DNA of 64,000 nt from QHWK01 sp035259385 (GTDB lineage Bacteria > Acidobacteriota > Vicinamibacteria > Vicinamibacterales > CAVVIG01), in assembly GCA_035259385.1 (NCBI GenBank), contig DATFWL010000550.1, forward strand, positions 21,263-85,262, written 5' to 3'. Both the position numbers and the translations under genes were made by a program. This document shows, piece after piece, positions 1-8,410 of the stretch. Each line of letters opens with the position of its first letter. Within the stretch, counting starts at the first letter, position 1. The notes under the pieces are model-generated. The model saw only the letters and a program-made list of their open reading frames with translations, was not told the origin of the DNA and searched no databases.

Positions 1-2276
1 CGATCGTTGGTGATGACGACCCGGTTCGCCGCCGAGATCCGCTGGTAGTACCCGAAGGTACCGTCGTCGGCGGTGCCGATGAAGCCGTCGGGGCCCGGGT
101 CGATGCCGGTGCTCAGCGTCGACGCGTACGGGTTGTCCGGATTCATCGATGCCTGGGTGTTGTTCTCGCGTCGATAGGTGTAGATCGCGCTCAGCTTCAG
201 GCTGGTCATCAGCTCGCGGTCGACTGCGAAGCTGTACTCGTCGGTATACGGCCGCGAGAAGTTCGGATCGATCGAGGTGGCGATTTGTCCGTTCACGACC
301 ACCGCGTTCACGACTGGCGTGCCAGTCTGCTCGCCGAGCTGGAACTTGTGATCGCCGTTGAGATCGTTCCAGACGTACTGCTCGCTGTAGTTGGCGTTGC
401 GGTTCACGTTGCTCACGCCGCCGCCGCCGGTGGACAGGACGTAATAGTACCGCCCGTACGAACCCTTCAGCGCCGTTTTTCCGTCGCCCATCAGGTCGTA
501 CACCGCGCTGATGCGCGGGCCGACCGTGTTCCACTTCACCACGTCGCGGATTTCCTGGTACTGCCGCGGCTGCGCCGCGAAGCCGCCGATGCCGGCCGTT
601 GCGAATGGCGAGGGCGGGCTCGACTGCTCCGGAAGGTAGCCCTCGAGGCTTTCGAAGCGGAGGCCGCCGCTGACGGTGAACCGCTTGACGCTGTAACTAT
701 CTTGCGCGTAGAGCGCCAGCACGTTGAGCGCGGTCGCGTCGTTCTGCGGCGTCGCGTACAGGGTGACGTTCTGCGGCGTGAATCCGCCGCCGGCGCTCGT
801 GTAGAACACCTGCACGTTATCCGGCCGCGTCGTCTCGTTGCGCGTGACGGCGTGCGTGTAGTCGAATCCGAACTTGAATTCGTGGCGTCCGCCAAGCGCC
901 TCGTCGATGTAGTACTGACCGGTCCCGTTTGCCTGGTAGCGATCGCGGTGCCGGACCACCTGGGTCGGGTTGTTGCCGTAGATGATCCCGGTCGCGTTGT
1001 CGGTGAGGGACTGGTTCGAGCCGCCGTTGAAGTAGGTCGGGAACAGGATCTTGTTGAGGCCGAGGCGTGCGTCGATGAACAGGTTCTTGCCGAGCACGGA
1101 GTTCCACAGCCCCTGCACCAGGTCGAACATGTCCTCTTCGTCCACCGTCGATTCCGGCACCGTGATCGCCGCGCTGTTCAGCAGGCGGTTTGGCTTGCTG
1201 TAGCGCTGGCGTGAGTAGAAACCGGTGATCCGGTTGTTCTGATTCGCCTGCCAGGTGACGTTCCCGAGTCCTGACGTGATGTTCGTCTGATCGAGCACGC
1301 TCTGCGAGTTCTGCACCGGCACGTTCTGGTGCACGCGCCAGTCGCGGAACGATCCGAAGAAGCGCAGTTTGTTCTGCACCAGCGGCCCGCCAGCGCTGAC
1401 GTTGACGTCGGAGACGAAGTCGGACGTGTTGCCATCGGGCCGGAAGCCGTAGGCCTGCAGCGTCGGGTCGTGATCGTTGCGCGCCTGGAGCGAATCGCCT
1501 GTCCAGGTAAACGTCGAACGACCGTTCCACGAGTTGCCTCCGGTCTTGGTGACCATGTTCAGGAACACCCCGGAGGTCGGCACCGTGATGTCATGCGCGC
1601 CGGTCGACACCTGAATGTCGTCGAACGCGTCGAAGTCGTAGTAGAAGCCGGCCGCCCCGATCGCGGCGGGATCGCCGACGTTGATGCCGTTCAGAAACGA
1701 CGTGTTCTGCGCGCTCGCGGTGCCGCGCGCGCTGAAGGTCCCCTGCAGCCCGCCGGAGGTGCCGCCGACGTCGGGGCGGCTGATCACCAGGCCCGGCACC
1801 TTGGCCTCGACCAGCGCCCAGATGTCGCGCCCGCCCGGCGTCGCCTGAATCAGCTGTTCGCTGAGGTTCACAGCCACGGTGGCGCTGGTGGTGTCGACGG
1901 TCGGCGACTGGCCAGCGACGGTGACCGTCTCAGCGAGCGTGGCCACCTTGAGGCCCTGCTCGATCGGCGTCGTCTGCCCGACGAGGACAACGATGCCCTG
2001 ACGTACGACGGTCTGGAAGCCCGACAGCTCGAGCCTCACTTCGTACGTGCCGGGCACCAGCGACGGGAAGCGGTACGTGCCGGCGGCATCGGTGACGCCG
2101 TTCATGGAGCCCGACACGAGGACCGGACTGCTGATGGTGATCGTGACCCCAGGGACGACGGCTCCCTGATCGTCGGTCGCCCTCACCAGAATGCTGCCGG
2201 TCTGCACCTGCGCACTGGCAGATGCCGCGACGCCGGACGCGAGCAACACCAATAGGAGACGCACACACCGTTTCAT
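1..2276 (-). CDS. TonB-dependent receptor, Oar-like (3' end cut by window edge)
   Basis: Outer-membrane receptor/transporter of the Oar-like type common in Acidobacteriota; substrate unknown. The frame stays open from an ATG at 2276 to the window edge, giving about 758 residues, so the C-terminal part of the barrel is missing. AGGAGG at 2281-2286 fixes the start. Residues 1-23 form a signal peptide (MKRCVRLLLVLL, then an ASA-type cleavage site). A carboxypeptidase-regulatory-like beta-sandwich follows (about 24-110, with GVTDAAGTYRFPSLVPGTYE), then a plug with the NGINVGDP-type segment and a barrel rich in Asn, Gly and Tyr. It is divergent from the S9 peptidase at 2399. The family is certain; the ligand cannot be read from sequence. 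Confidence 0.9.
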   Translation of the reverse strand, partial: MKRCVRLLLVLLASGVAASASAQVQTGSILVRATDDQGAVVPGVTITISSPVLVSGSMNGVTDAAGTYRFPSLVPGTYEVRLELSGFQTVVRQGIVVLVGQTTPIEQGLKVATLAETVTVAGQSPTVDTTSATVAVNLSEQLIQATPGGRDIWALVEAKVPGLVISRPDVGGTSGGLQGTFSARGTASAQNTSFLNGINVGDPAAIGAAGFYYDFDAFDDIQVSTGAHDITVPTSGVFLNMVTKTGGNSWNGRSTFTWTGDSLQARNDHDPTLQAYGFRPDGNTSDFVSDVNVSAGGPLVQNKLRFFGSFRDWRVHQNVPVQNSQSVLDQTNITSGLGNVTWQANQNNRITGFYSRQRYSKPNRLLNSAAITVPESTVDEEDMFDLVQGLWNSVLGKNLFIDARLGLNKILFPTYFNGGSNQSLTDNATGIIYGNNPTQVVRHRDRYQANGTGQYYIDEALGGRHEFKFGFDYTHAVTRNETTRPDNVQVFYTSAGGGFTPQNVTLYATPQNDATALNVLALYAQDSYSVKRFTVSGGLRFESLEGYLPEQSSPPSPFATAGIGGFAAQPRQYQEIRDVVKWNTVGPRISAVYDLMGDGKTALKGSYGRYYYVLSTGGGGVSNVNRNANYSEQYVWNDLNGDHKFQLGEQTGTPVVNAVVVNGQIATSIDPNFSRPYTDEYSFAVDRELMTSLKLSAIYTYRRENNTQASMNPDNPYASTLSTGIDPGPDGFIGTADDGTFGYYQRISAANRVVITND

Positions 2277-2385
2277 GCTTCCTCCTGATAGAAGTCCGCC
2301 GACTCTATCAAACCGTTGTATTGGATTTCAGTTCGATTTACCAGCCGTTGTCGCGAGAGTCACTGCGTGTCCGGAAACTTGGATT

Positions 2386-2391
2386 TATACT
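2386..2391 (+). promoter_or_regulatory. Putative -10 box (TATACT) of a leaderless start
   Basis: TATACT ends 7 nt before the ATG of the S9 peptidase at 2399, and no Shine-Dalgarno sequence lies between. Transcription would begin at or next to the start codon. No clear -35 is seen. This is inference from position and from the same arrangement at other genes in the window. Confidence 0.45.
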
Positions 2392-2398
2392 GCCCGGT

Positions 2399-4636
2399 AT
2401 GAAACCCTCTCTCAAGTTGACGCTCGCGTCAGCAGTTGTCGTGTCGATGATCATCGCGACGGCGGCAACGATGATGTCGCACCGCGCGGCATCGGCCGCC
2501 GCCGGTTCGCTGACGATCGAGCAGCTGGTCGACATACGTCATCCATCGAACCCGATGTGGTCGCCCGACGGCCGGCGAGTGGTCTTCCTGTGGGATCGCG
2601 CCGGCGTCTCGAAGGTGTACGTCGTCGATGCGCAGGGCGCGGCCGCGCCGGGTGAGCTCACGGCGGCTGGTTCGCAACTGAACGGCGCGTTCTGGAGCGC
2701 CGACGGCGCTGCGCTGGTGGTGCCGAAAGAGGGCGACCTCTGGCGCGTGCCCATCGACGGCAGCGCCGCGTCAGCCGTGTGGACGACGCCGGCGGTCGAG
2801 TCGGCGATCGTGCCGTCACCTGATGGCAAGCGCGTCGCGTTCGTACGATCGGCGCCGGGATCGACACCCGCCACGGCCAGCGGTGGCGGCGGACGCGGTC
2901 GTGGCGGAGCGGGCGGCAGCGAACTCTTCGTGCGCTCGCTGGCCGACGGGCGCGAGAACCTCGTCGTCCGCGCCGATCGCCACCCGATCGGCGCGCTGTC
3001 GTGGTCCCCTGACGGTCAGACGATCGTGTTCAACGACCTCAATCCGCCGATTCGTCACGAGCAGACGCCCGACTACTCGGGGGTGAAGATCATCTACACG
3101 ATCACCGAGAACGTGCCTGGCGAGACGAGCGCCGTCCCGGCGGCTGGCGGTACGCCGACCTCGCTCGGCGTGCTCGGCGGCTTCGGCGGACGACGGTGGC
3201 TCGACGCGCGCCACTTTCTCGTCGATCGCACGTCGACAGATTTCAAGCGGCGGACGACGTCGCTCGTGGACGTGAGCGGCGGTACGCCGAACGTGCTGCA
3301 CGAGGACGTCAAAGAAAAATTCTGGAGCATCACCGGCGACGCGAACGCCGGCGCGCAGCCGTCCCCCGACGGCAAGTGGATCGCGTTCCTCAGCGATCGC
3401 GATGGCTGGGATCATCTCTACGTGATGCCAGCCGATGTCACCGTCGCGCGAAGGCTGCAGCCGAGCGGCAGCGATGCGATTCAAATCACGAAAGGGAAGT
3501 TCGAAGCGTGGCGGCCGGCGTGGTCGCCCGACGGCACGAAGATCGCCTTCGACGCGAACCAACCCGATCGCTATGGCGACCGCCATCTCTACGTGGCCAC
3601 GCTCGGATCCGATCCGTCGCACGCGACGATCGCCGCGGTGACGAGCGGACGCGGGACGAACATCGCGCCGCAATGGTCGCCAGACGGAACGCGCCTGCTG
3701 TATCAGCACACCGATCCGCACAACTCCGCGGATCTGTGGGTGGTCGACGTCGCGTCGAAGAAAACGACGCGGCTCACCGATTCGATGCCGGCGTCGATGG
3801 ATCGCGCGTCGTTCGTCGAGCCGGAGATGGTGAAGTACGCGGGGCCGGACGGGCAGCAGGTACCCGCCTGGCTGTTCGTGCCGAAGAACCTCGACCGGAC
3901 GAAGAAGCACCCGGCCATCGTCTGGATCCACGGCGACGGCGTGAACCAGAACTATGACGGCTGGCACGTGCAGCGCAACTACGCCGTCTATTACAGCTTC
4001 CACCAGTACCTGCTGCAGCAGGGCTATGTCGTGATCGCGCCCGACTATCGCGGCAGCATCGGCTACGGCCGCGACTGGCGCGAGGGCGTCTACATGGACG
4101 TCGGCGGCAAGGACGCGAAGGACGCCTGGATGGCGGCGAACTATCTGAAGACGCTCACCTACGTGGACATCGACCGCGTCGGCGTGTGGGGCTTGAGCTA
4201 TGGCGGCTTCTTCACGCTGATCGCCGTCACCGATCAGCCGAAGCTGTTCCGCGCCGGCGTCGACGTCGCCGGCGTCGTCGACTACGCGATGTACTACGAG
4301 GATCCGTATCACGGCGGCTGGACGGCGAGCCGCATCGGTACGCCGCAGCAGAACCCGGCGGTTTACGCGAACGCGTCGCCGCTGTCGCATGTCGATCGGC
4401 TCGAACGGCCGTTGCTCGTGCTGCACGGCACCTCGGACGTCAACGTCCCGTACCTGCATTCCGTGCGGCTCATCGACGAGCTGCTGAAGAAGGGCAAGGG
4501 TGATCTGGTGTCGTTCATGACGTATCCGGGCGAGTTCCATTACTTCACCCGCGAGCACGTCCTCCGCGACGCGTGGCACCGGGTGGAGGACTTCTTCGAC
4601 GCGAATCTCAAGCCGAGCGCCGCGGCCACGCACTGA
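2399..4636 (+). CDS. S9 family serine peptidase (DPP-IV/acylaminoacyl-peptidase type)
   Basis: Exported prolyl-oligopeptidase-family enzyme of 745 residues. It has an N-terminal hydrophobic signal/anchor (about 5-30), a WD40-like (PD40) beta-propeller with repeated WSPDG motifs (about 40-480) and a C-terminal alpha/beta-hydrolase domain. The catalytic triad is visible: Ser600 in GLSYGGF, Asp680 in GTSDVNVPY and His714 in GEFHYF. A Gly/Arg-rich loop (about residues 160-174) interrupts one propeller blade. The frame is open further upstream, but ATG 2399 is chosen because it directly precedes the signal sequence and follows a TATACT box. It probably degrades short peptides in the periplasm. A paralogue of the same family lies at 46210-48330. 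Confidence 0.93.
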   Translation: MKPSLKLTLASAVVVSMIIATAATMMSHRAASAAAGSLTIEQLVDIRHPSNPMWSPDGRRVVFLWDRAGVSKVYVVDAQGAAAPGELTAAGSQLNGAFWSADGAALVVPKEGDLWRVPIDGSAASAVWTTPAVESAIVPSPDGKRVAFVRSAPGSTPATASGGGGRGRGGAGGSELFVRSLADGRENLVVRADRHPIGALSWSPDGQTIVFNDLNPPIRHEQTPDYSGVKIIYTITENVPGETSAVPAAGGTPTSLGVLGGFGGRRWLDARHFLVDRTSTDFKRRTTSLVDVSGGTPNVLHEDVKEKFWSITGDANAGAQPSPDGKWIAFLSDRDGWDHLYVMPADVTVARRLQPSGSDAIQITKGKFEAWRPAWSPDGTKIAFDANQPDRYGDRHLYVATLGSDPSHATIAAVTSGRGTNIAPQWSPDGTRLLYQHTDPHNSADLWVVDVASKKTTRLTDSMPASMDRASFVEPEMVKYAGPDGQQVPAWLFVPKNLDRTKKHPAIVWIHGDGVNQNYDGWHVQRNYAVYYSFHQYLLQQGYVVIAPDYRGSIGYGRDWREGVYMDVGGKDAKDAWMAANYLKTLTYVDIDRVGVWGLSYGGFFTLIAVTDQPKLFRAGVDVAGVVDYAMYYEDPYHGGWTASRIGTPQQNPAVYANASPLSHVDRLERPLLVLHGTSDVNVPYLHSVRLIDELLKKGKGDLVSFMTYPGEFHYFTREHVLRDAWHRVEDFFDANLKPSAAATH

Positions 4637-4649
4637 CGCGGCGCCGGCG

Positions 4650-4755
4650 TCGGGGCTGGGGGCTGGGGCTAGGGGCTCGGGGCTCGCGCCTAGCCGGGTG
4701 CTCGGCTCAAGCCTTCGCGCGACGGAAGAACAGCTCGCCCCAAGCCCCGAGCCCC
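4650..4755. repeat. GGGGCT-rich inverted repeat
   Basis: Between the S9 gene and the next gene lies a run of GGGGCT-type octamers (4650-4684). The block GGGGCTCGGGGCT at 4672-4684 is matched by its exact reverse complement at 4743-4755, so the transcript could form a 13-bp stem with a large loop. Related blocks occur at 11681-11715, 14690-14716, 61133-61206 and 61327-61362. Confidence 0.75.
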
Positions 4756-4761
4756 GTCTGG

Positions 4762-4767
4762 TACACT
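4762..4767 (+). promoter_or_regulatory. Putative -10 box (TACACT) of a leaderless start
   Basis: TACACT ends 6 nt before the ATG at 4774. The intervening CTCTCT is not a Shine-Dalgarno sequence. It fits the TANNNT leaderless pattern seen elsewhere in the window; inference only. Confidence 0.4.
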
Positions 4768-4773
4768 CTCTCT

Positions 4774-5448
4774 ATGCGATCTGCGATCGCGATAGTGATG
4801 CTCCTGACCGCGTCTGTTTCGGCGCAGACGCGCCGGCCGCCCGCGCGCAAACCGCCGCCGGCCGCGGCGCCAAAGACGATCACACCCGAGATGAACTGTC
4901 CCGCGCCGCTCGGCGTCGGCGTGAAGACCAAGGTCGCGTTCTGCGAGGTGATGGCCGGGCGCGATCCTGCCGGCGGCATCCTGATCACCGTGCCGCCTCA
5001 CAAAGGTCCCGCCACGCTCACCTTCGACCTGCACAACCTCCACACCTATTCCGAAGAGCAGGTCAAAGCCAAGCGCGCGTTCACACGGTACACGGCCACG
5101 ATCGGCGTCCTGACCATGGACAACACGCTGATCAGCCGTGCCGTCGTGCAGAACGAGTTCCGCGCGGCTGGAGATCTCGTCGACCGCGTCGGCGGCGGTG
5201 CGGGGCCGGGCGGCGTGAAGGCGGTGGCCCCGACCGGGACCGAGGCGGTGTCGATCGAGATCCCGGAGGGTGAGGACAAGGTGAGCCTCCTCGGCGAGAA
5301 GCTGACCGTCGATCGCATGGACGGCACCGCCACCTATACACAGGCGGGCCGCCCGATCGCGGTCGTGAGCAACGTCATGCTCGAGTACCGGCCGGGGCCG
5401 CCGCCGAAGGCGCCGGCGCCGAAAGCCACGGCCGCGAAAAAGCGGTAG
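4774..5448 (+). CDS. Exported protein of unknown function
   Basis: A 224-residue protein with a signal peptide (MRSAIAIVMLLTASVSAQ, cleavage after SAQ), then a Pro/Ala/Arg-rich linker, a compact middle region and an Ala/Lys/Pro-rich tail ending KKR. Two cysteines (in MNCPAPL and AFCEVM) could form a disulfide. I recognise no domain. The start is chosen at the signal peptide; no RBS is present but a TACACT box lies just upstream. The next gene, exported RidA-like, begins 21 nt downstream, so the two are probably co-transcribed. Function unknown. Confidence 0.8.
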   Translation: MRSAIAIVMLLTASVSAQTRRPPARKPPPAAAPKTITPEMNCPAPLGVGVKTKVAFCEVMAGRDPAGGILITVPPHKGPATLTFDLHNLHTYSEEQVKAKRAFTRYTATIGVLTMDNTLISRAVVQNEFRAAGDLVDRVGGGAGPGGVKAVAPTGTEAVSIEIPEGEDKVSLLGEKLTVDRMDGTATYTQAGRPIAVVSNVMLEYRPGPPPKAPAPKATAAKKR

Positions 5449-5469
5449 GCCGGGCGACAGGAGGAATCG

Positions 5470-5955
5470 ATGCGTATTGCACTGACCGTGGCGTTGCTGC
5501 TCGTTCCTGTCCTCGCGTTCGCGCAGGCGCGCGCGCCGCAGGTGAAGCGGACGAACCCGCCGGCGCTGTCCAAGCCGACCGGATACACACACATCGTCGA
5601 AGTCACCGGCCCGGCGAAGACGATCTACGTCTCGGGGCAGATCGCCTACGACAAGGACGGGAACCTGGTCGGCGCCGGCGATATGAAGGCACAGGCCGAG
5701 CAGGTGTTCAAGAACCTCGAGGCGGCGCTGACGGCGGCCGGCGCGAAGTTCTCGGATGTCGTCAAGATGAACAGCTACATCACGGACATGTCGAAGGTGC
5801 AGGCGGTCCGGGACGTGCGCACGAAGTACTTCGCGGAGACGACGCCGGCCAGCACGTTCGTCGAAGTGAAGGGCCTGGTCCGGCCCGAACTGCTGCTCGA
5901 GATCGAAGTCGTCGCCGTCGTCGCGGCGCCGGGAGGTACGGCGTCGTCGCGATAG
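5470..5955 (+). CDS. RidA/YjgF/L-PSP family protein with signal peptide
   Basis: A 161-residue member of the RidA (YER057c/UK114) superfamily, whose cytoplasmic members hydrolyse reactive enamine/imine intermediates. Typical segments are seen: YVSGQIAYDKDGNLVG, a helix with QVFKNLEAALTAAG, the VVKMNSYI strand and the C-terminal RPELLLEIEVVAV with the conserved Arg and Glu. The start at 5470 has a strong AGGAGG RBS. Unlike classical RidA it begins with a signal peptide (MRIALTVALLLVPVLAFAQA), so it should act in the periplasm. It lies between an exported unknown protein and two membrane proteins, probably one operon. Confidence 0.88.
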   Translation: MRIALTVALLLVPVLAFAQARAPQVKRTNPPALSKPTGYTHIVEVTGPAKTIYVSGQIAYDKDGNLVGAGDMKAQAEQVFKNLEAALTAAGAKFSDVVKMNSYITDMSKVQAVRDVRTKYFAETTPASTFVEVKGLVRPELLLEIEVVAVVAAPGGTASSR

Positions 5956-5958
5956 CCG

Positions 5959-6897
5959 ATGGCGACTGAGCGCTACCTGGAGGAGTGGCGGACCGCGGAT
6001 CTCATCACCGCGGAGCAGCACGCGCTCCTCCTGACCATCGTCCGCAGGCAGCGCTTCGCGGTCTTTCTCGAGCTCAACGCGCTGCTCTATCTCGGCGTCG
6101 TCGCGATTGCGGGCGGCATTGGCTGGACGCTGCGCGAGCATTTCGCGACAGCCGGCGATGCCGTCGTCTTCGTCACGCTGGCCGCCATCTTCGCCGGCTG
6201 TCTCTGGTACTGCTTCACTCGCGCGCTGCCGTTCTCGCCCGAGCAGGTCGCGGCGCCAACCTTCTCTTTCGACTACATCCTGTATCTCGGATGCCTGGTG
6301 TTCGCCGCCGGAATCGCATACCTCGAGTACCGGTTTCGGCTGCTCGGCGTCGACTGGCACTATTACCTGCTCGGGTCGGCCGCGCTGTACGTCGCCCTCG
6401 CCTACCGCTTTGACAACCGCTTCGTCCTGTCACTCGGCCTGTCGACGTTGGGCGGGTGGTTCGGCGTCCGCTTCTCGGAATCGACGTTCTTCGGCGGCTC
6501 GATGCGCGAGATCGCTCTCGCCTACGGTATCGCTGTCGCGGGAACTGGACTCGTATTCGATCGCCTCCGGATCAAACGGCACTTGCTCGAAGCCTACCTG
6601 CACATCGCGGTGAACGCAGTGCTGTTCGCCCTCGCCTCGGGAACCGTGGATCGGTCGCTGGTCGTCTGGCCGCTCGCGCTCGCCGTCGCGTGCGCGGTGG
6701 CTATCGAGCGAGGCATCCGCTTCAGGCGCTTTGCCTTCGTCGTCTACGGCGTGGTCTACGGGTATGTCGGCCTCAGCGCAGAAATCCTGCGCGGGATGCA
6801 TCGCGACACGTCGATCCTCGGGTACTTCGTGATCTCCGCGGCGGCGGTCGTCGTCGGCCTCGTCCTGCTGTCGCGCCGGTTCGGACGCGAGGAATGA
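5959..6897 (+). CDS. DUF2157-like polytopic membrane protein
   Basis: A 312-residue membrane protein. A short N-terminal soluble region (about 1-35, EEWRTADLITAEQHALL) resembles the start of DUF2157 proteins. It is followed by about eight to nine hydrophobic segments, beginning with FLELNALLYLGVVAIAGGIGW. It starts 4 nt after the RidA-like stop, and its last codons overlap the next membrane protein through an ATGA junction, so translation is probably coupled. No catalytic motif is visible. Function unknown. Confidence 0.8.
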   Translation: MATERYLEEWRTADLITAEQHALLLTIVRRQRFAVFLELNALLYLGVVAIAGGIGWTLREHFATAGDAVVFVTLAAIFAGCLWYCFTRALPFSPEQVAAPTFSFDYILYLGCLVFAAGIAYLEYRFRLLGVDWHYYLLGSAALYVALAYRFDNRFVLSLGLSTLGGWFGVRFSESTFFGGSMREIALAYGIAVAGTGLVFDRLRIKRHLLEAYLHIAVNAVLFALASGTVDRSLVVWPLALAVACAVAIERGIRFRRFAFVVYGVVYGYVGLSAEILRGMHRDTSILGYFVISAAAVVVGLVLLSRRFGREE

Positions 6898-8063
6898 GCT
6901 GCTACACGCGCGAGGATGAGGAGCGGATTCGGATGCAGGCGCACGTGCGTGCCTGGGGTCGCGCCGGCCTTCTCGACGCCGACCAGGTCAGCACGCTGGA
7001 CACGCGCCTGCGGACGCCGTTGCGGCGAACGAATGTCTTCCTGCGGGCGGTGCTCGCGCTGTTCACGGCCCTGATCGTCGCGGCAGCGGTCGCTCTGGTC
7101 TTCGTGTCGTTCAACATCTCCGGCGATGTCGCGTCGACGATCACCCTCGTGATCGCTGCCGTCGCCTGCGGCGCGGTGGCCGAATATCTGATCGCATCCT
7201 TTCGCGTGTATCGCTACGGCGTCGAGGAGACGCTCGCGGTGGCGGCGGCGGTGCTGGTCGCGTTCGCCGTCGTTCGGTGGGCGGGCCCGATTGCGCTGCC
7301 GCATGACCGTGAGCTCGCGATGCTGGTTGGATCGGCCTGCGGGTTCGCGGTGTATCGGCGATTCGGGCTGGTCTATGCCGCGGTCGCGGCAACGATCTGC
7401 GCCGCAATCGTCCCGTTCGGGCTGGATGTCGGTGCGCCGGCGCAACGCATGATCGCGGCAGCGATCTTCAGCGCGATGCTCGTCTGGGCACGCCCGCTTC
7501 GACGTCGTCATGGCGATGATTTCCCGGGGGACGACTACGCGATCCTGCAGGCCGCGGCGTACGCCGGCGTCTATGTCTCGCTGAATCTCCACTTGTTCGA
7601 TGACATCGGCGGAGCCTCACCCACCACGGTCGCCGCATGGTTCTACTGGACCACCTACGTCGCCATCTGGCTCCTTCCAATCGCCGGACTGGCGGTCAGC
7701 ATCCGCGACAGGGATCGGCCGCTGCTGACCGTCGCGCTCGCGTCGGCGCTGGCGACGCTCGCGACCAACAAACCGTATCTGGGCTGGGAGCGACAGACGT
7801 GGGATCCGATTCTGCTCGGTGTCCTGCTGATCGTCGTCGCGACCGTGGCGCGGCGCTGGCTGGCGAGCGGACCCGACGGCCAGCGCCGCGGCTTCACGGC
7901 GGCGCGGATTCTCGAGGGCGATCGCGACGCCTTGACCGCGATCGCGACCGCGTCCGCCGCGTGGCCGCGTGGGGCGCATCAGGCGGCGACGCCGGCCCAA
8001 TCGTCGCCGTCGCCGTTTGAAGGCGGCCGATCCGGTGGCGGCGGCGGTGGCGCGGCCTACTGA
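6894..8063 (+). CDS. Polytopic membrane protein, partner of the DUF2157-like protein
   Basis: A 389-residue protein. The ATG at 6894 overlaps the stop of the upstream gene (ATGA), which fixes the start even though the frame is open far upstream. A soluble N-terminus of about 45 residues (AHVRAWGRAGLLDADQV) is followed by about ten membrane segments. The tail (about 365-389) is low-complexity Ser/Pro/Gly (PFEGGRSGGGGGGAAY). The pairing with a DUF2157-like protein resembles DUF2157/DUF4401-type gene pairs. No known activity. Confidence 0.75.
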   Translation: MSCYTREDEERIRMQAHVRAWGRAGLLDADQVSTLDTRLRTPLRRTNVFLRAVLALFTALIVAAAVALVFVSFNISGDVASTITLVIAAVACGAVAEYLIASFRVYRYGVEETLAVAAAVLVAFAVVRWAGPIALPHDRELAMLVGSACGFAVYRRFGLVYAAVAATICAAIVPFGLDVGAPAQRMIAAAIFSAMLVWARPLRRRHGDDFPGDDYAILQAAAYAGVYVSLNLHLFDDIGGASPTTVAAWFYWTTYVAIWLLPIAGLAVSIRDRDRPLLTVALASALATLATNKPYLGWERQTWDPILLGVLLIVVATVARRWLASGPDGQRRGFTAARILEGDRDALTAIATASAAWPRGAHQAATPAQSSPSPFEGGRSGGGGGGAAY

Positions 8064-8072
8064 ACTGAGAAG

Positions 8073-8142
8073 GGGATTCGGGATTTGGGATTTGGGATTC
8101 GGGATTGGGGATTGGGGATTGGGGATTGGGGATTGGGGATTG
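8073..8142. repeat. Ten tandem heptamers GGGATTN
   Basis: Exactly ten consecutive 7-nt units. The first four end C, T, T, C and the last six are identical GGGATTG, followed by one more GGG. The + strand carries many G3-4 runs and could form G-quadruplexes. It lies just downstream of the membrane-protein operon. It resembles short tandemly repeated repetitive (STRR) heptamers known from other bacteria. Confidence 0.9.
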
Positions 8143-8208
8143 GGGTGATCGGGTGGACGGTCAACGCTCGTGCAACAGGCGAGCGGTTCTCGTTTCGCTG
8201 CAGCACGT

Positions 8209-8276
8209 GTCCGGCTTTAGCCGGACTTCCTCCTCCTAAGACACCGAGAATTCCTTAGGAAATCTCGGTGTGTCCG
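8209..8276. repeat. Double palindrome, REP/MITE-like
   Basis: GTCCGGCT-TT-AGCCGGAC (8209-8226) is a perfect palindrome with 8-bp arms. It is followed by a 31-nt hairpin (8241-8271) whose 15-nt arms, ACACCGAGAATTCCT and AGGAAATCTCGGTGT, pair with one mismatch. The element GTGTCCGG recurs at 8207-8214 and 8269-8276, flanking the second hairpin. The layout resembles a REP-type mobile repeat. It may also serve as a bidirectional terminator between the convergent genes. Confidence 0.7.
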
Positions 8277-8410
8277 GTTTGATGCGCGAGTGCCACCGCG
8301 CCTGACCCGCTGAAGGCCGACACCGACCGGGCGCCGGCGATCGGGGTCCGCGAGGGCGTCGCGCCGGACGGGCTCGCTGACAAGGGCGAGCACCGTCCGG
8401 CCTGCGTCGA

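Larger units (their letters stand above)
8064..8410. other. 347-bp non-coding region between convergent operons
   Basis: It holds a heptamer array (8073-8142) and two palindromes (8209-8226 and 8241-8271), annotated separately. I see no credible gene: the short frames present lack an RBS and have shadow-like Arg/Pro-rich composition. The remainder (8280-8410) is featureless GC-rich sequence before the stop of the gene at 8411. Confidence 0.7.

Noticed and set aside
285..1214. Long open frame antisense to the first TonB receptor
   Set aside because: Val/Arg/His-rich shadow composition and no RBS; the opposite strand has a full receptor with signal peptide and domains.
2816..4633. Long antisense frame over the S9 peptidase
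   Set aside because: It mirrors the codon structure of the real gene; composition is Arg/Val/His-rich and no domain is visible.
8073..8142. Heptamer array considered as a telomere-like end or origin iterons
   Set aside because: It is internal, between ordinary operons, with no replication gene nearby.
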